A stretch of 64,000 nt of DNA from JAKSSM01 sp045629065 (lineage in GTDB: Bacteria; Bacillota; Clostridia; Peptostreptococcales; Anaerovoracaceae), in NCBI GenBank assembly GCA_045629065.1, contig JAZQQK010000034.1, positions 112,654 to 176,653 on the forward strand. The letters are read 5' to 3'. The notes under the pieces were generated by a model. That model worked only from the letters and a program-made list of their open reading frames with translations. It searched no databases and was not told the DNA's origin. The first letter of the stretch is position 1. Each line of letters starts with the position of its first letter. The position numbers were made by a program, and so were the translations under genes. Positions 15,622 through 25,443 of the stretch are shown here, in pieces.

Positions 15622-17240
15622 TGATTAATCATATTTCAATTAAGAACTTTGCCATCATCGAAAACACCGAAGTCGACTTCGAAGATGGCTTAAATATTAT
15701 CACTGGTGAGACAGGCGCAGGAAAATCAATAGCAATTGAAGCTATTAGTTTGGCTCTTGGTGCTAGAGCAGATTCCTCTTCTATTAGAACTGGATCAGAT
15801 AAGGCAATAGTTGAATTAGTTGGAGAACTCAATGGTGATGAAATCGTTATCAAGCGTGAAGTTTCTTCAAATGGAAAAAATCTTTGCAAACTTAATGGTG
15901 AAATTGTTACCCTATCTAATCTCAATGAAGCAACCACAAAATTAGCCGATATTCACGGACAATATGATAATCAATCCCTACTTAATCCCGAGTATCATAT
16001 TGAACTATTGGACACATATAAAACCGATTTAATCGCAAATCCAAAAGCTGATGTTAATGAAGCTTATAAAACATTTGCCACTGCAAAATCCAAACTTGGA
16101 AATCTCTTAAGCCTTGAAAAAGAAAATGCTAGAAAGAAGGATTTCTATGCTTTTGAAATTGCAGAAATTGACAAAGCTGATTTAAGAATTGGCGAAGACG
16201 AAGAACTAACAAATAGAGTTTCACTTTTATCAAATAGTGAAAAGATATTTGGCAGTGTTGATAAAGCATATTCCCTTATGACTGAAATTACACCTTCAGT
16301 TATGGATGGTTTGAGAGAAAGTATGAGAGCACTTCAGCAAATATCGAATTATTCCAAGGATTTAGAAACTCTATCAAGTGATTTTACTGATAGTTACTAC
16401 AAATTAGAAGATCTAACTTCTGAGATTAGAAATGTTAAGGAAAGCCTTTCATTCTCACCTCAAGAGCTGGACTCCGCTATTTCAAGATTAAATCTAATTG
16501 ATGATCTCAAGAAAAAATACGGAAATACAGTTGACGAAATCCTCTCGTATAGAGATAAAATCGCTAGCGAACTCAATATTATTGAGAATTTTGATGATGA
16601 GAAGATGCGTCTGGAAAAGGCCCTCATCGATGCAAAGCATGAGCTCGTTGATAAGTGTAAGATTCTAACTGGAATTCGTCATAAGATAGCCGAAGAATTA
16701 CAAGAAAAAATCCAAACCGAACTATTAGATTTGAATTTTCCAGATGCAAAGATTGAAATTGCTATAGAATCTCTAAGTGTGCCAACTGAAAATGGTATGG
16801 ACAACGTTGAAATCATGATTTCAACTAATAAAGGAGAACCGCTTAAGCCACTCTATAAAGTTGCCTCTGGCGGCGAAATGTCTAGAATTATGCTGGCATT
16901 CAAGAATGTCATTAGTTCCTATGATAAGATTCCAACCCTAATTTTCGATGAAATTGATAATGGCATTAGTGGTATCACTGCATCAATCGTAGGTAAAAAG
17001 CTAAAAGAAATATCTAAGAATCATCAGATAATTTGTATCACTCACCTACCTCAAATTGCAGCATGTGGAGATCAAAACTATCGCATTTATAAGGAAAGTG
17101 ATGACTCGAAAACATACACTTCAATTGAAAAGTTAGATAATGATACAAAAACAAAAGAAATCGCTCGCCTATTAGGCGGAGCGACTGTCACAGAAACAAC
17201 TATAAAGAGTGCAGAGGAACTCATTAGTTCATCTCACTAG
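15621..17240 (+). CDS. recN: DNA repair protein RecN
   Basis: A 539-residue SMC-like ATPase for double-strand break repair. N-terminal Walker A is GETGAGKSI, a long coiled coil spans about 150-350, and the C-terminal half carries the ABC signature VASGGEMSRIMLAFK, Walker B TLIFDEIDNGISG and ICITHLPQIAA. It is translationally coupled to argR. Its TAG stop lies inside the same CTAG tetramer that holds the stop of the convergent holA. Confidence 0.96.
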   Translation: MINHISIKNFAIIENTEVDFEDGLNIITGETGAGKSIAIEAISLALGARADSSSIRTGSDKAIVELVGELNGDEIVIKREVSSNGKNLCKLNGEIVTLSNLNEATTKLADIHGQYDNQSLLNPEYHIELLDTYKTDLIANPKADVNEAYKTFATAKSKLGNLLSLEKENARKKDFYAFEIAEIDKADLRIGEDEELTNRVSLLSNSEKIFGSVDKAYSLMTEITPSVMDGLRESMRALQQISNYSKDLETLSSDFTDSYYKLEDLTSEIRNVKESLSFSPQELDSAISRLNLIDDLKKKYGNTVDEILSYRDKIASELNIIENFDDEKMRLEKALIDAKHELVDKCKILTGIRHKIAEELQEKIQTELLDLNFPDAKIEIAIESLSVPTENGMDNVEIMISTNKGEPLKPLYKVASGGEMSRIMLAFKNVISSYDKIPTLIFDEIDNGISGITASIVGKKLKEISKNHQIICITHLPQIAACGDQNYRIYKESDDSKTYTSIEKLDNDTKTKEIARLLGGATVTETTIKSAEELISSSH

Positions 17241-18277
17241 ACATTGGCAACGATTAGCTCTAGGGCAAGATTTTGGTCCATCTCTCCTGTCTTGACTTTC
17301 CTGTCAACTTCATAGAGGCTGATTAGAATTTCGCGAAGTTTTGCCAAAGAAAATCTATCTGCAAAGTTCATTGCTTTTTTAATTCTATATTCATGAATCT
17401 TAAGCACATCTTTCATTTGGAATTGGTTCATTCCATCTTGTTTAAACTCAGCTACCTCGAGCATAAGTTCAAAGTGATTGATTAAAACGCCAAGAATAGA
17501 GAAAATATCACTACCGCTGGATAAAATGTTATGCAACATTTTGAAGGCGGTTTCTTTTTTATTAGTGCTTAAGGCATCTAAAAAGTCAAATACAAAGGTT
17601 TCGACATCTCCATCAAGTGTTTTTACGATATCATCTTCACTAATTTCACTACCAGAAGCATGTGCTACTATCTTTGAAACATCGTTTACAATATTTAATA
17701 TTCTGTAATCACTTTCTTTATTTAAATAACCAGATTCAGTTATAAAAAATTTGAGATTTTCTCTTGAAATTACAGCGTTTTCAGACTTAAAGCGCTTGTC
17801 GATGAAGCCGAGAAGTGTTGGCTCATCAAGAGTTGCAAAGTCATAAAATCTCGCATATTCTCTTAAGCCTTTTATTAGATTAGATTTCTCGTCAATTTCT
17901 GGGCTAGAAAGGATTAGAATTGTGCCCTCGTTTGGCTGAGATGAATATTTTAAAAGTCTATCTGAGTCGTCAGAAGTATAACCTTTAGCTCGCATATTTT
18001 TAAGGATTGGCAGATTTTTTACCCAAACCACCCTTTTATTCGAAAACATCGAGAAAGTGTCGCATGCGTCAATTATTTGGCTAATAGAGGCATCGTCATC
18101 AAGCTTTACTAAATCCATCTCAATCATACTTGGATCAACTGTTTTCTTAATTATAGCGTTCGCAGCCCATTCGATAAGATATTCTTCAACGCCATAGAAA
18201 ACTAAGACGCTAGCAATAGTGCCTTCTTTTAAGTCTTTATTAAAAGTTTTAAAAGCGTGTTCTTGTGGTGTAAACAT
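17237..18277 (-). CDS. holA: DNA polymerase III subunit delta
   Basis: A 346-residue clamp-loader delta subunit. The N-terminal VLVFYGVEEYLIEWAANAI segment corresponds to the family's FLLYGEEPFLI motif; an AAA+-like fold without Walker A follows, and the C-terminal third has the collar-domain pattern IFSILGVLINHFELML...YRIKKAMNFADRFSLAKL. It opens the beta clamp as part of the DnaX complex. It is 3 bases downstream of comEC. Confidence 0.92.
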   Translation of the reverse strand: MFTPQEHAFKTFNKDLKEGTIASVLVFYGVEEYLIEWAANAIIKKTVDPSMIEMDLVKLDDDASISQIIDACDTFSMFSNKRVVWVKNLPILKNMRAKGYTSDDSDRLLKYSSQPNEGTILILSSPEIDEKSNLIKGLREYARFYDFATLDEPTLLGFIDKRFKSENAVISRENLKFFITESGYLNKESDYRILNIVNDVSKIVAHASGSEISEDDIVKTLDGDVETFVFDFLDALSTNKKETAFKMLHNILSSGSDIFSILGVLINHFELMLEVAEFKQDGMNQFQMKDVLKIHEYRIKKAMNFADRFSLAKLREILISLYEVDRKVKTGEMDQNLALELIVANV

Positions 18278-18279
18278 AA

Positions 18280-20379
18280 TTAATTAATCAATGTGTGATA
18301 AACAATCCTATTAGGCTTAAATCTAAATCCAATTGCACCATCTAAATCATTTCTTAGCACTATCGCACCGTGAGCTGTGAGTCTGTCAAGAGTCTCCTTG
18401 GTAGGATGTCCATAATTATTCTTTCCAACCTGAATAACAGCATAAGTAGGACTAACCACATCCAAGAAAGCATCTGAAGAACTAAACCTACTTCCATGAT
18501 GGCCGACTTTCAAAATATCACATTTCAAAAGTTCATCCGAATATGTTTCAATTATACCACGTTCTCCTTCTTCGTCCAAGTCCCCTGTAATCATAATTTT
18601 ATATCCATTATAATGGACAATAAAAACAGAACAGTTGCTATTTTCATCCTTTTTATCTGATTTTACATCGTAAATGAGTGGCCAAATTGTCGTAATGGTA
18701 AGATTTTCTTTAACCTTTATGGTATTACCTGCTTTTAGACCGGTTTTTATATCCTTTACTTTGTACTTTTCCGCAAGTTCAAGGATTCCTTGATAATGAT
18801 CAGTATGAAGATGTGTCATGAGCACTAAGTCAACATCATTTACACCATTATGTAAAAGATATGGCTTTAGTATGCTTTCACCGATGTTATAGTCTAAGCT
18901 ACCTCCACCATCAATTAAAATATTTGTGTTTCCTAGCCTAATGTGAGTAGAATCACCTTGTCCAACATCAATAAATACTAAGTCATCATATGTAATTGGG
19001 CTAAAATATATAACTCCTAAGAAAACACTCATTACTGTCGACAAAACCACCACTTGCTTTAGCCTATGTTTGGCGTTTCTTAGTCTAACAATTTCGAAGT
19101 ACTCCGAACAAAAGAAAAAAAGCATAAACGAGAGAAACAAAACTATTGGTATATCAGGGCTTTTAACCTGGAATGCACCTAGTCCATTTATTGTTGTAAA
19201 TCCATTTACTTTTTCTAGTAAGACAGCCATCGCTTCTGTTATGGTAACCATAGGAAAAGTAATACCAAACAAACAAAATATCGCAAATCCAATTAACGCA
19301 ATCGGAACCAAATATGAGGCAAGAAAAACAACTGGAATATTAGCAATTAAAGCTGTCAGAGATATGTAGTTGAAATTAAACATTTGGTAACCTAAAATGC
19401 CTATATTTACAGCTAAAGTAGTCCTCATTCCATCTGGCAATTTCTTTGGTAAGACTGGTCGAATGAATGCGAGTGAAGCTATTGCGAGAAAAGACATTTG
19501 AAAGCTTGTACCTAAAATAACATAAGGATTAAAAGCAATAAGTAATAGTCCCACAGCACTCATAGCGGTTAATAGGTCATATCTTAAATCCAACTCGAAT
19601 GCAAGAACATTCATTGCAATCATCAATTCCGCTCTTATTGTCGATGGGCTCCACATAGACAGTGTGCCATAAGAGAATAATAAGATTCCTAAAATGCACA
19701 GACTTAACGCATTATTTCTTTTTTTAAAAACTTTCCTATATAAGCTATAAAGTATTCCTATGTGCAGACCGCTTACTGCTAAAACATGACAAGTGCCATT
19801 CGTTCTGAACTGATTGTAAATATCATCGTCCATAGCAGATGTGTCACCGAAAAGAACTCCAAAAATTACCCCCTTTGAACGATTTGATAAAACACTCGAA
19901 TATTCATATTTTGCTCTGTACAAAGCTCGTTCATACCTTTCAATTAGATTTAGTTTCACATCATCTAAAATTTCATATGTCTTTAGACTAGTTGTGAGGA
20001 AAATCTTTTTACTTTTGAGATAGTTTCGATAGTTAAAGCAATGCGGATTTCGCTGAGTATTAGGTAGAGAAAAATTCGCTATAAAGTCAATTGTTGCATT
20101 CATTAATGAGGCCGGATCATCTATTGAGTTATAATAATTTACTAAGACATAACCGTGTAATCTTTTTTGAACATTATCGATGCTTCTAATCCGAATTTTT
20201 AGATTAATTTTTTCATCAGTTTGTTTCACCTCCACGACTTTTCCTGAGTACAGATGGATTTCTCCTGCGAGTTTTTCAAAAGACATTTCACTAATGTTTA
20301 ACGGCACTTCAAAGCTAGACAAGACATAGATTATTGCCATTATAGCCATCAAAAAAATAAAACACTTGCGTCGTTTCAT
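18280..20379 (-). CDS. comEC: ComEC/Rec2 DNA-internalisation protein
   Basis: A 699-residue protein. Order: one N-terminal membrane segment, an extracellular OB-like part, the competence domain with several helices around NGTCHVLAVSGLHIGILYSLY, and a C-terminal metallo-beta-lactamase domain with MTHLHTDHYQG and VGHHGSRFSSS. ComEC forms the inner-membrane channel for single-stranded DNA during transformation. The ATG (MKRRKCF) is preferred to a TTG 15 bases upstream. No ComEA or other late competence genes are nearby. Confidence 0.92.
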   Translation of the reverse strand: MKRRKCFIFLMAIMAIIYVLSSFEVPLNISEMSFEKLAGEIHLYSGKVVEVKQTDEKINLKIRIRSIDNVQKRLHGYVLVNYYNSIDDPASLMNATIDFIANFSLPNTQRNPHCFNYRNYLKSKKIFLTTSLKTYEILDDVKLNLIERYERALYRAKYEYSSVLSNRSKGVIFGVLFGDTSAMDDDIYNQFRTNGTCHVLAVSGLHIGILYSLYRKVFKKRNNALSLCILGILLFSYGTLSMWSPSTIRAELMIAMNVLAFELDLRYDLLTAMSAVGLLLIAFNPYVILGTSFQMSFLAIASLAFIRPVLPKKLPDGMRTTLAVNIGILGYQMFNFNYISLTALIANIPVVFLASYLVPIALIGFAIFCLFGITFPMVTITEAMAVLLEKVNGFTTINGLGAFQVKSPDIPIVLFLSFMLFFFCSEYFEIVRLRNAKHRLKQVVVLSTVMSVFLGVIYFSPITYDDLVFIDVGQGDSTHIRLGNTNILIDGGGSLDYNIGESILKPYLLHNGVNDVDLVLMTHLHTDHYQGILELAEKYKVKDIKTGLKAGNTIKVKENLTITTIWPLIYDVKSDKKDENSNCSVFIVHYNGYKIMITGDLDEEGERGIIETYSDELLKCDILKVGHHGSRFSSSDAFLDVVSPTYAVIQVGKNNYGHPTKETLDRLTAHGAIVLRNDLDGAIGFRFKPNRIVYHTLIN

Positions 20380-20411
20380 AAATATACCACGCAAGTGAAA
20401 TTAGCATTTAC

Positions 20412-20440
20412 ATTATATTCCATTTTGTATTACGGCGCAA
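20412..20440 (-). promoter_or_regulatory. Candidate promoter of comEC
   Basis: Minus-strand TTGCGC (20435-20440), 17-base spacer, TATAAT (20412-20417). Confidence 0.6.
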
Positions 20441-20486
20441 CCTTAATTATCGTGAACGCGCGTAAATTATATATATAACTATATAT

Positions 20487-20514
20487 TTGCTTTTTAAGCC
20501 TTTTGTGCTATACT
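20487..20514 (+). promoter_or_regulatory. Candidate promoter of the class A PBP gene
   Basis: TTGCTT, 16-base spacer, TATACT, about 60 bases before the start codon. Confidence 0.6.
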
Positions 20515-20573
20515 ATATTTTGTAAATTTATGTTTGGATATATTCTAAACAGATATCGAAAGGAGTCATAAAT

Positions 20574-23500
20574 TTGGGTAATTACGATGACTACGATCCA
20601 ACGGTTCATAGATCAAGAGTCGCAAAAAAACAACAAGAAGAGTTTTTGAAGTCGGAAAAGCCAACGGAACAAAAGACTACAGTGCAAAAGACAGTTTCAC
20701 AAAAAACTGCGGCTGATAAACCTGCTACTAAGTCCTCTAGCCTTTATGCTTCCAATAAGCCAATCGCTGATAAAACAGCTTCTCAGACAAAGAAACAAAA
20801 ACAATCAGTTGCATCAAATGTGGCTGATAAGGTTCTTGGACTTGTTACAGTTAAACCTGATAAAAAGAAAGAACCTAAAGAGTCTAAGCCTAAAACTAAA
20901 AAGAAAAAGACTAAAAAGAGCATCATCTGGACTATCATTAAGATTTGTATCTGTTTTGCTCTAGTTTGTTGTATCGCAGTAGGCACATATGTAGGTGTTG
21001 TAATCTCAAAAGCGCCTAAGATTGATACTTCTGACTTAGATAGTTTACTCACACAGAGTTCAGTGCTCTATGACGATCAGGGGAATGTCATGGATACAGC
21101 ATTCGCAGATGAGAACCGTACATCTGTTGAACTGAACCAAGTACCAATGCATGTTAGATATGCGTTTATCGATCTTGAGGATAAGACATTTGAAAAGCAC
21201 CACGGATTCAATATCATTCGTATCTTCGGTGCTATCAAAGATGCCATCTTCAATGGTGGCCACATCAGTGGTACATCTACAATCACTCAGCAATTAGCAC
21301 GTAACCTTTTCCTTACGGACATAATGAGTGATAGATCTATAAGCCGTAAAATTACCGAAGCATATTATGCTGTAATACTGGAAAATCACCTTTCAAAGGA
21401 TGAAATTCTTGAAGCTTACCTCAACACAATTAACTTTGGCTTGGGTTATGGCGTTCAAACTGCATCTCAAACATATTTTTCCAAAGACATCAGTGAGGTA
21501 ACAATTGCCGAGGCCGCTGCCCTCGCATGCTTACCGCAGGCACCTTCTACTTATGCCTTAGTTCAAAGAATTAACCTTGAATACGTTACTGAAGATATGG
21601 AAAACCTTATCAAGAAAGATAGCGAATACGGTTATATATGGAACGATACAGGAAAAGATAGAATTAAGCTTTGCTTAGGTCTAATGAAACAGCAAGGCCA
21701 TATTAGTCAAGAAGAATATGATGAGGCAATTCAAGTACAAGTTAAGGATATGGTAAATCCTAATTTCTCAACTATTGAATCCAACTCCAACTACTTTGCT
21801 GATTATGTAATCACAACGGTAATCAATGATTTGCAAGAGCAATATGGTTACAGTTATGATACAGCTCATGATTTGGTTTATAATGGTGGCCTTAAGATTT
21901 ATACTACAATGAATGCAGGTGCACAGGAAATCTGTGAAAAGGAATTTGAAAACGACTCTAACTTCCCTGTTCCTACATCATATAAACTTGATAAAGATGG
22001 AAATATGCTAACTCCAACTCAATATATATATGAGGATGGCGAAAAGAAAGAATTAGAGCCTGTTGTAATGCTCTATAATATCAAGAACTACATTGGAACT
22101 GACACAACTTTAAGGATCAAACCTTCTGAATTTGAAAAGCAATCCGATGGTTCCATCAAACTCCTCTTCGGTAAGAGATTAGCATTCTATAAGACTACCG
22201 TACAAGGTCAAACTGATATATCAATCGAGTTTAGACCTATGTTCTCAAAAGAAGATGGTAAACTCTATTCAATCCCTGGTGGCTATGTAAATATCCCTCA
22301 GAAATACAAGACAATGGATAGCAATTATGATGTTACTATCTCAGCTGATTTCTTTAAAGACTATCCTAACTTCTTCAGTTATGATGCTAAAGGAAATCTT
22401 TGTACGCAAAGTTTCACATTAAGAGCTAAAGTTATTCAGCCACAAGCCGCAATGACTATCATAGATAATAAGACTGGCTCAGTAAAAGCAATGGTCGGCG
22501 GTCGTAAGACATCCGGTAGAATGCTCTACAATCGAGCTACTACTACTCGCCAACCTGGTTCATCCATTAAGCCTTTAGCAGTTTATGGTGCTGCACTTCA
22601 ACAAAGTTATGAGCTCTCACAGTCTGATAAGACATTCAATTATTGGAGTACTGGTTTTGATAAACAAGGCACTAAGCTTTGGGGTGACTACATCACTGCT
22701 GCTTCCATCGTTGATGATGAGCCAACATTTATCGAAGAAAGACTTTGGCCAGTAAACTCATATAAGTATTATCAAGGCCTCTACACTCTAAGAGAAGCGC
22801 TTCAGCAATCAGTAAACGTATGCGCTGTAAAGATTCTTTCACAGGTCGGCGTCGATTACGCTTATGATATGGTTAAGAAGTATGGTATCACTACACTCGC
22901 TGGTGAAGATGATAAAAACCTTTCATCGCTCGGTGTTGGTGGTATGGTAAATGGTACTTCCACTCTTGAAATGGCTTCAGCTTATACTACTTTTGTTAAT
23001 GAAGGTATTCACAAGAGCTACTATTGCTACGAAAAGGTTACAACTCGTGCAGGTGCAACATTGCTTGAGGCTACACAAACAGAGACAAAAGTTCTCGATC
23101 CAGGTGTTGCTTGGATTGTTAGAGATCTCTTACAGACAGTTGTATCTGAAGGTATCGGTTCCAATGCTAAAATTTCTGGCGAGAAAGTCGGTGGTAAGAC
23201 TGGTACTACAACTGATAGTTTTGATATTTGGTTTGATGGTTTCACTGCTAACTACACTGCTTCACTTTGGATTGGTAATGACACAAACATTTCCCTTTCA
23301 TCCATGTCTACAGCGGCTGCTAAGCTTTGGAGTAAAATAATGAAGCAAATTCCTGAAGCCAAAGGTGGCACATATTCGGCTGCACCATCAAATGTTGTTA
23401 CTGCTACAATAGATACTAAGACAGGTCTTTTAGCAACTGAAAACAGTAGCAAAACTCGTACAGAATACTTTACAGAAGGTACTCAACCTACTGAAACTGG

Positions 23501-23867
23501 CGATCACTTAAAGACAGTTCAGGTATGTTCCGAATCCGGAATGCTCGCAACTCCATACTGTCCACATACAACATATAAGACTGCAATCGATCGTGGATAT
23601 CCAGCAGATCCAAGTGTAAAGGACTATAAGGATTCAATTCCATATTATTACTGCCCTGATCACAACCCTAACCACGATGTATATCCAGTAGAACCTTATG
23701 TTGAATATGATGATGATGGTAGACTAGTATCAAAAGAAGAAGCTCCTGAGGTACAATCGCCAGAAGATACGCAATCAGGACAACCATATAATCCTTATAT
23801 AAATCCTGGTTACACATATTATGAGCCTGGTCTCATCGTTGACGACGGCGAAGAATCACCAGACTGA
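20574..23867 (+). CDS. Class A penicillin-binding protein (PBP1A family)
   Basis: A 1097-residue bifunctional cell-wall synthase. A long Lys/Gln/Thr-rich cytoplasmic tail (1-116) precedes one membrane anchor (117-144). The glycosyltransferase 51 domain shows EDKTFEKHHGF and TITQQLARNLFL. The transpeptidase domain has the active Ser in PGSSIKPLAVYG, the SVN triad motif in LQQSVNVCAV, and KTGTT. A Pro/Asp/Glu-rich C-terminal tail follows. The start is TTG, supported by AAAGGAG seven bases upstream and no better ATG nearby. It is monocistronic, between its own promoter and a terminator. Confidence 0.94.
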   Translation: MGNYDDYDPTVHRSRVAKKQQEEFLKSEKPTEQKTTVQKTVSQKTAADKPATKSSSLYASNKPIADKTASQTKKQKQSVASNVADKVLGLVTVKPDKKKEPKESKPKTKKKKTKKSIIWTIIKICICFALVCCIAVGTYVGVVISKAPKIDTSDLDSLLTQSSVLYDDQGNVMDTAFADENRTSVELNQVPMHVRYAFIDLEDKTFEKHHGFNIIRIFGAIKDAIFNGGHISGTSTITQQLARNLFLTDIMSDRSISRKITEAYYAVILENHLSKDEILEAYLNTINFGLGYGVQTASQTYFSKDISEVTIAEAAALACLPQAPSTYALVQRINLEYVTEDMENLIKKDSEYGYIWNDTGKDRIKLCLGLMKQQGHISQEEYDEAIQVQVKDMVNPNFSTIESNSNYFADYVITTVINDLQEQYGYSYDTAHDLVYNGGLKIYTTMNAGAQEICEKEFENDSNFPVPTSYKLDKDGNMLTPTQYIYEDGEKKELEPVVMLYNIKNYIGTDTTLRIKPSEFEKQSDGSIKLLFGKRLAFYKTTVQGQTDISIEFRPMFSKEDGKLYSIPGGYVNIPQKYKTMDSNYDVTISADFFKDYPNFFSYDAKGNLCTQSFTLRAKVIQPQAAMTIIDNKTGSVKAMVGGRKTSGRMLYNRATTTRQPGSSIKPLAVYGAALQQSYELSQSDKTFNYWSTGFDKQGTKLWGDYITAASIVDDEPTFIEERLWPVNSYKYYQGLYTLREALQQSVNVCAVKILSQVGVDYAYDMVKKYGITTLAGEDDKNLSSLGVGGMVNGTSTLEMASAYTTFVNEGIHKSYYCYEKVTTRAGATLLEATQTETKVLDPGVAWIVRDLLQTVVSEGIGSNAKISGEKVGGKTGTTTDSFDIWFDGFTANYTASLWIGNDTNISLSSMSTAAAKLWSKIMKQIPEAKGGTYSAAPSNVVTATIDTKTGLLATENSSKTRTEYFTEGTQPTETGDHLKTVQVCSESGMLATPYCPHTTYKTAIDRGYPADPSVKDYKDSIPYYYCPDHNPNHDVYPVEPYVEYDDDGRLVSKEEAPEVQSPEDTQSGQPYNPYINPGYTYYEPGLIVDDGEESPD

Positions 23868-23883
23868 TAATTCAAAGCACAAC

Positions 23884-23910
23884 AAAACCCGACCATTATG
23901 GTCGGGTTTT
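23884..23910. terminator. Bidirectional terminator between the PBP gene and rpe
   Basis: Near-perfect palindrome AAAACCCGACCAT/ATGGTCGGGTTTT around one base; T-runs follow on both strands, serving the two convergent genes. Confidence 0.9.
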
Positions 23911-23913
23911 TTA

Positions 23914-24558
23914 TTAGAACTTTTTAAATTCTTTTGTTCTTTCGAAGATGTCAGGTGCCTTGAATACCGCGGAGCCAGCTACTACGATTTCACAGCCAGC
24001 GTCTAGTACCGCTTGCACATTATCAAGTGTCACTCCTCCATCGATTTCAATTTCGAACTTGTATCCATTGGCTTTTTTTATCTCGGCTAATTCCTTAACC
24101 TTATCGAGACAAGAGTCTATGAACTTTTGTCCACCAAAACCAGGATTAACCGACATAATTAAAACCATATCGACCTTATCTAATACACATTCTAGTGTGT
24201 TTACTGGTGTTGCTGGATTAATTGAAACTCCTGCTTTAACTCCAAGCGACTTGATATTGGCTATTGTTCTATCAAGGTGATTGCAAACCTCTTGGTGAAC
24301 TGTAATATATTCAGTCTGAGGTGTGACAAAGTCTTCTGCATATTCATCAGGATCTTCAATCATAAGATGCACATCGAATGGCAGTTTCGTCTTACCAACA
24401 AGGCATTTCATAACTGGAGCACCAAAACTTATATTTGGTACGAAGTGACCATCCATTACGTCTACATGGATAAGGTCGGCTCCTCCTTTTTCAATCTTTT
24501 TTACATCCTCGAGTAGATTCGCAAAATCTGCTGCGAGGATTGATGGAGCAAGTTTCAT
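23914..24558 (-). CDS. rpe: Ribulose-phosphate 3-epimerase
   Basis: A 214-residue TIM-barrel enzyme interconverting ribulose 5-phosphate and xylulose 5-phosphate. Signatures: LAPSILAADF, DLIHVDVMDGHFVPNISFG, VHLMIEDP, MSVNPGFGGQKF and EIDGGVTLDN, which include the metal-binding His and Asp residues. It ends the rsmB-prpC-prkC-rsgA-rpe series. Confidence 0.96.
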   Translation of the reverse strand: MKLAPSILAADFANLLEDVKKIEKGGADLIHVDVMDGHFVPNISFGAPVMKCLVGKTKLPFDVHLMIEDPDEYAEDFVTPQTEYITVHQEVCNHLDRTIANIKSLGVKAGVSINPATPVNTLECVLDKVDMVLIMSVNPGFGGQKFIDSCLDKVKELAEIKKANGYKFEIEIDGGVTLDNVQAVLDAGCEIVVAGSAVFKAPDIFERTKEFKKF

Positions 24559-24568
24559 TTCTCTACCT

Positions 24569-25441
24569 CTAATACTTTTTCTTTTTACTGATTTCTTCTA
24601 AATTAGCAATATATGATTGATACCTCAGTTTGTTGATTTTGCCATCCTTCACGGCTTGGCGAACCATGCACTGAGGTTCTTTTATATGACGACAATTATC
24701 GTAATAACAGTGGCCACGGAACTTTTCAATATCTATGTAATATTGTTGCAAACTATCCATATCGGCTTCCATAATCTCGAATGATGTGAATCCTGGAGTA
24801 TCAAAGACCTTACCGCCAGCATTCGTATTGAAGAGTTCAACATGTCGAGTAGTATGCTTACCTCTTTCAGTTTTTGCACTTATAGACCCTGTTTCCATAT
24901 TGGCATGTGGGATAAGTCTGTTAATAATTGATGACTTTCCAACACCAGATGGACCAGTTAAAGCAACCGTTTTACCCTTTATCAGTTGATTTAATTCGTC
25001 CAGTCCTTTATTCTGTTTGGCACTTAATAAAACCACTGGATATAAGCCCTCATAAATTGACTTGATCTTTTGGACTTCTTCATCACTAGCAAGGTCACAT
25101 TTATTGATTGCAATAATGACATCGACCTCGTTCATTTCAGCCATTACTAAAAACTTATCTACCAATGGGAGATTAGGTTCTGGCTTTGTAATTGCAAATG
25201 TGACAATAAAGCAATCAACATTTACAATTGGTGGTCTTATGAATTCATTTCTACGGGGCAAAATTTCGTTTATGACAGCTTTTTTATTTTCAACGTCTAA
25301 TAACTCAATTTCGACATTATCGCCGACCTCAAGGCTAATTCCGTCCTTTTTAAAGGCACCTCTGCCCTTGGCCTCAACTATACCTAATTCAGTTTCAACG
25401 TAATAGAAGCCGCCAATGCCTTTTACGATTAATCCTTGCAT
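24569..25441 (-). CDS. rsgA: Ribosome small subunit-dependent GTPase RsgA
   Basis: A 290-residue circularly permuted GTPase acting late in 30S assembly. An N-terminal OB fold is followed by G4 INKCDL, G5 SAKQNKG, G1 GPSGVGKSS and G3 DTPGF, in the permuted order typical of RsgA, then a C-terminal zinc knuckle (GHCYYDNCRHIKEPQCMVRQAV). Located 2 bases after prkC. Confidence 0.96.
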   Translation of the reverse strand: MQGLIVKGIGGFYYVETELGIVEAKGRGAFKKDGISLEVGDNVEIELLDVENKKAVINEILPRRNEFIRPPIVNVDCFIVTFAITKPEPNLPLVDKFLVMAEMNEVDVIIAINKCDLASDEEVQKIKSIYEGLYPVVLLSAKQNKGLDELNQLIKGKTVALTGPSGVGKSSIINRLIPHANMETGSISAKTERGKHTTRHVELFNTNAGGKVFDTPGFTSFEIMEADMDSLQQYYIDIEKFRGHCYYDNCRHIKEPQCMVRQAVKDGKINKLRYQSYIANLEEISKKKKY

Positions 25442-25443
25442 AA

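Noticed and set aside
20783..23452. Several open frames in other reading frames inside the PBP gene
   Set aside because: They lie wholly within a well-supported gene, have no ribosome binding sites and translate to low-complexity or motif-free sequence.
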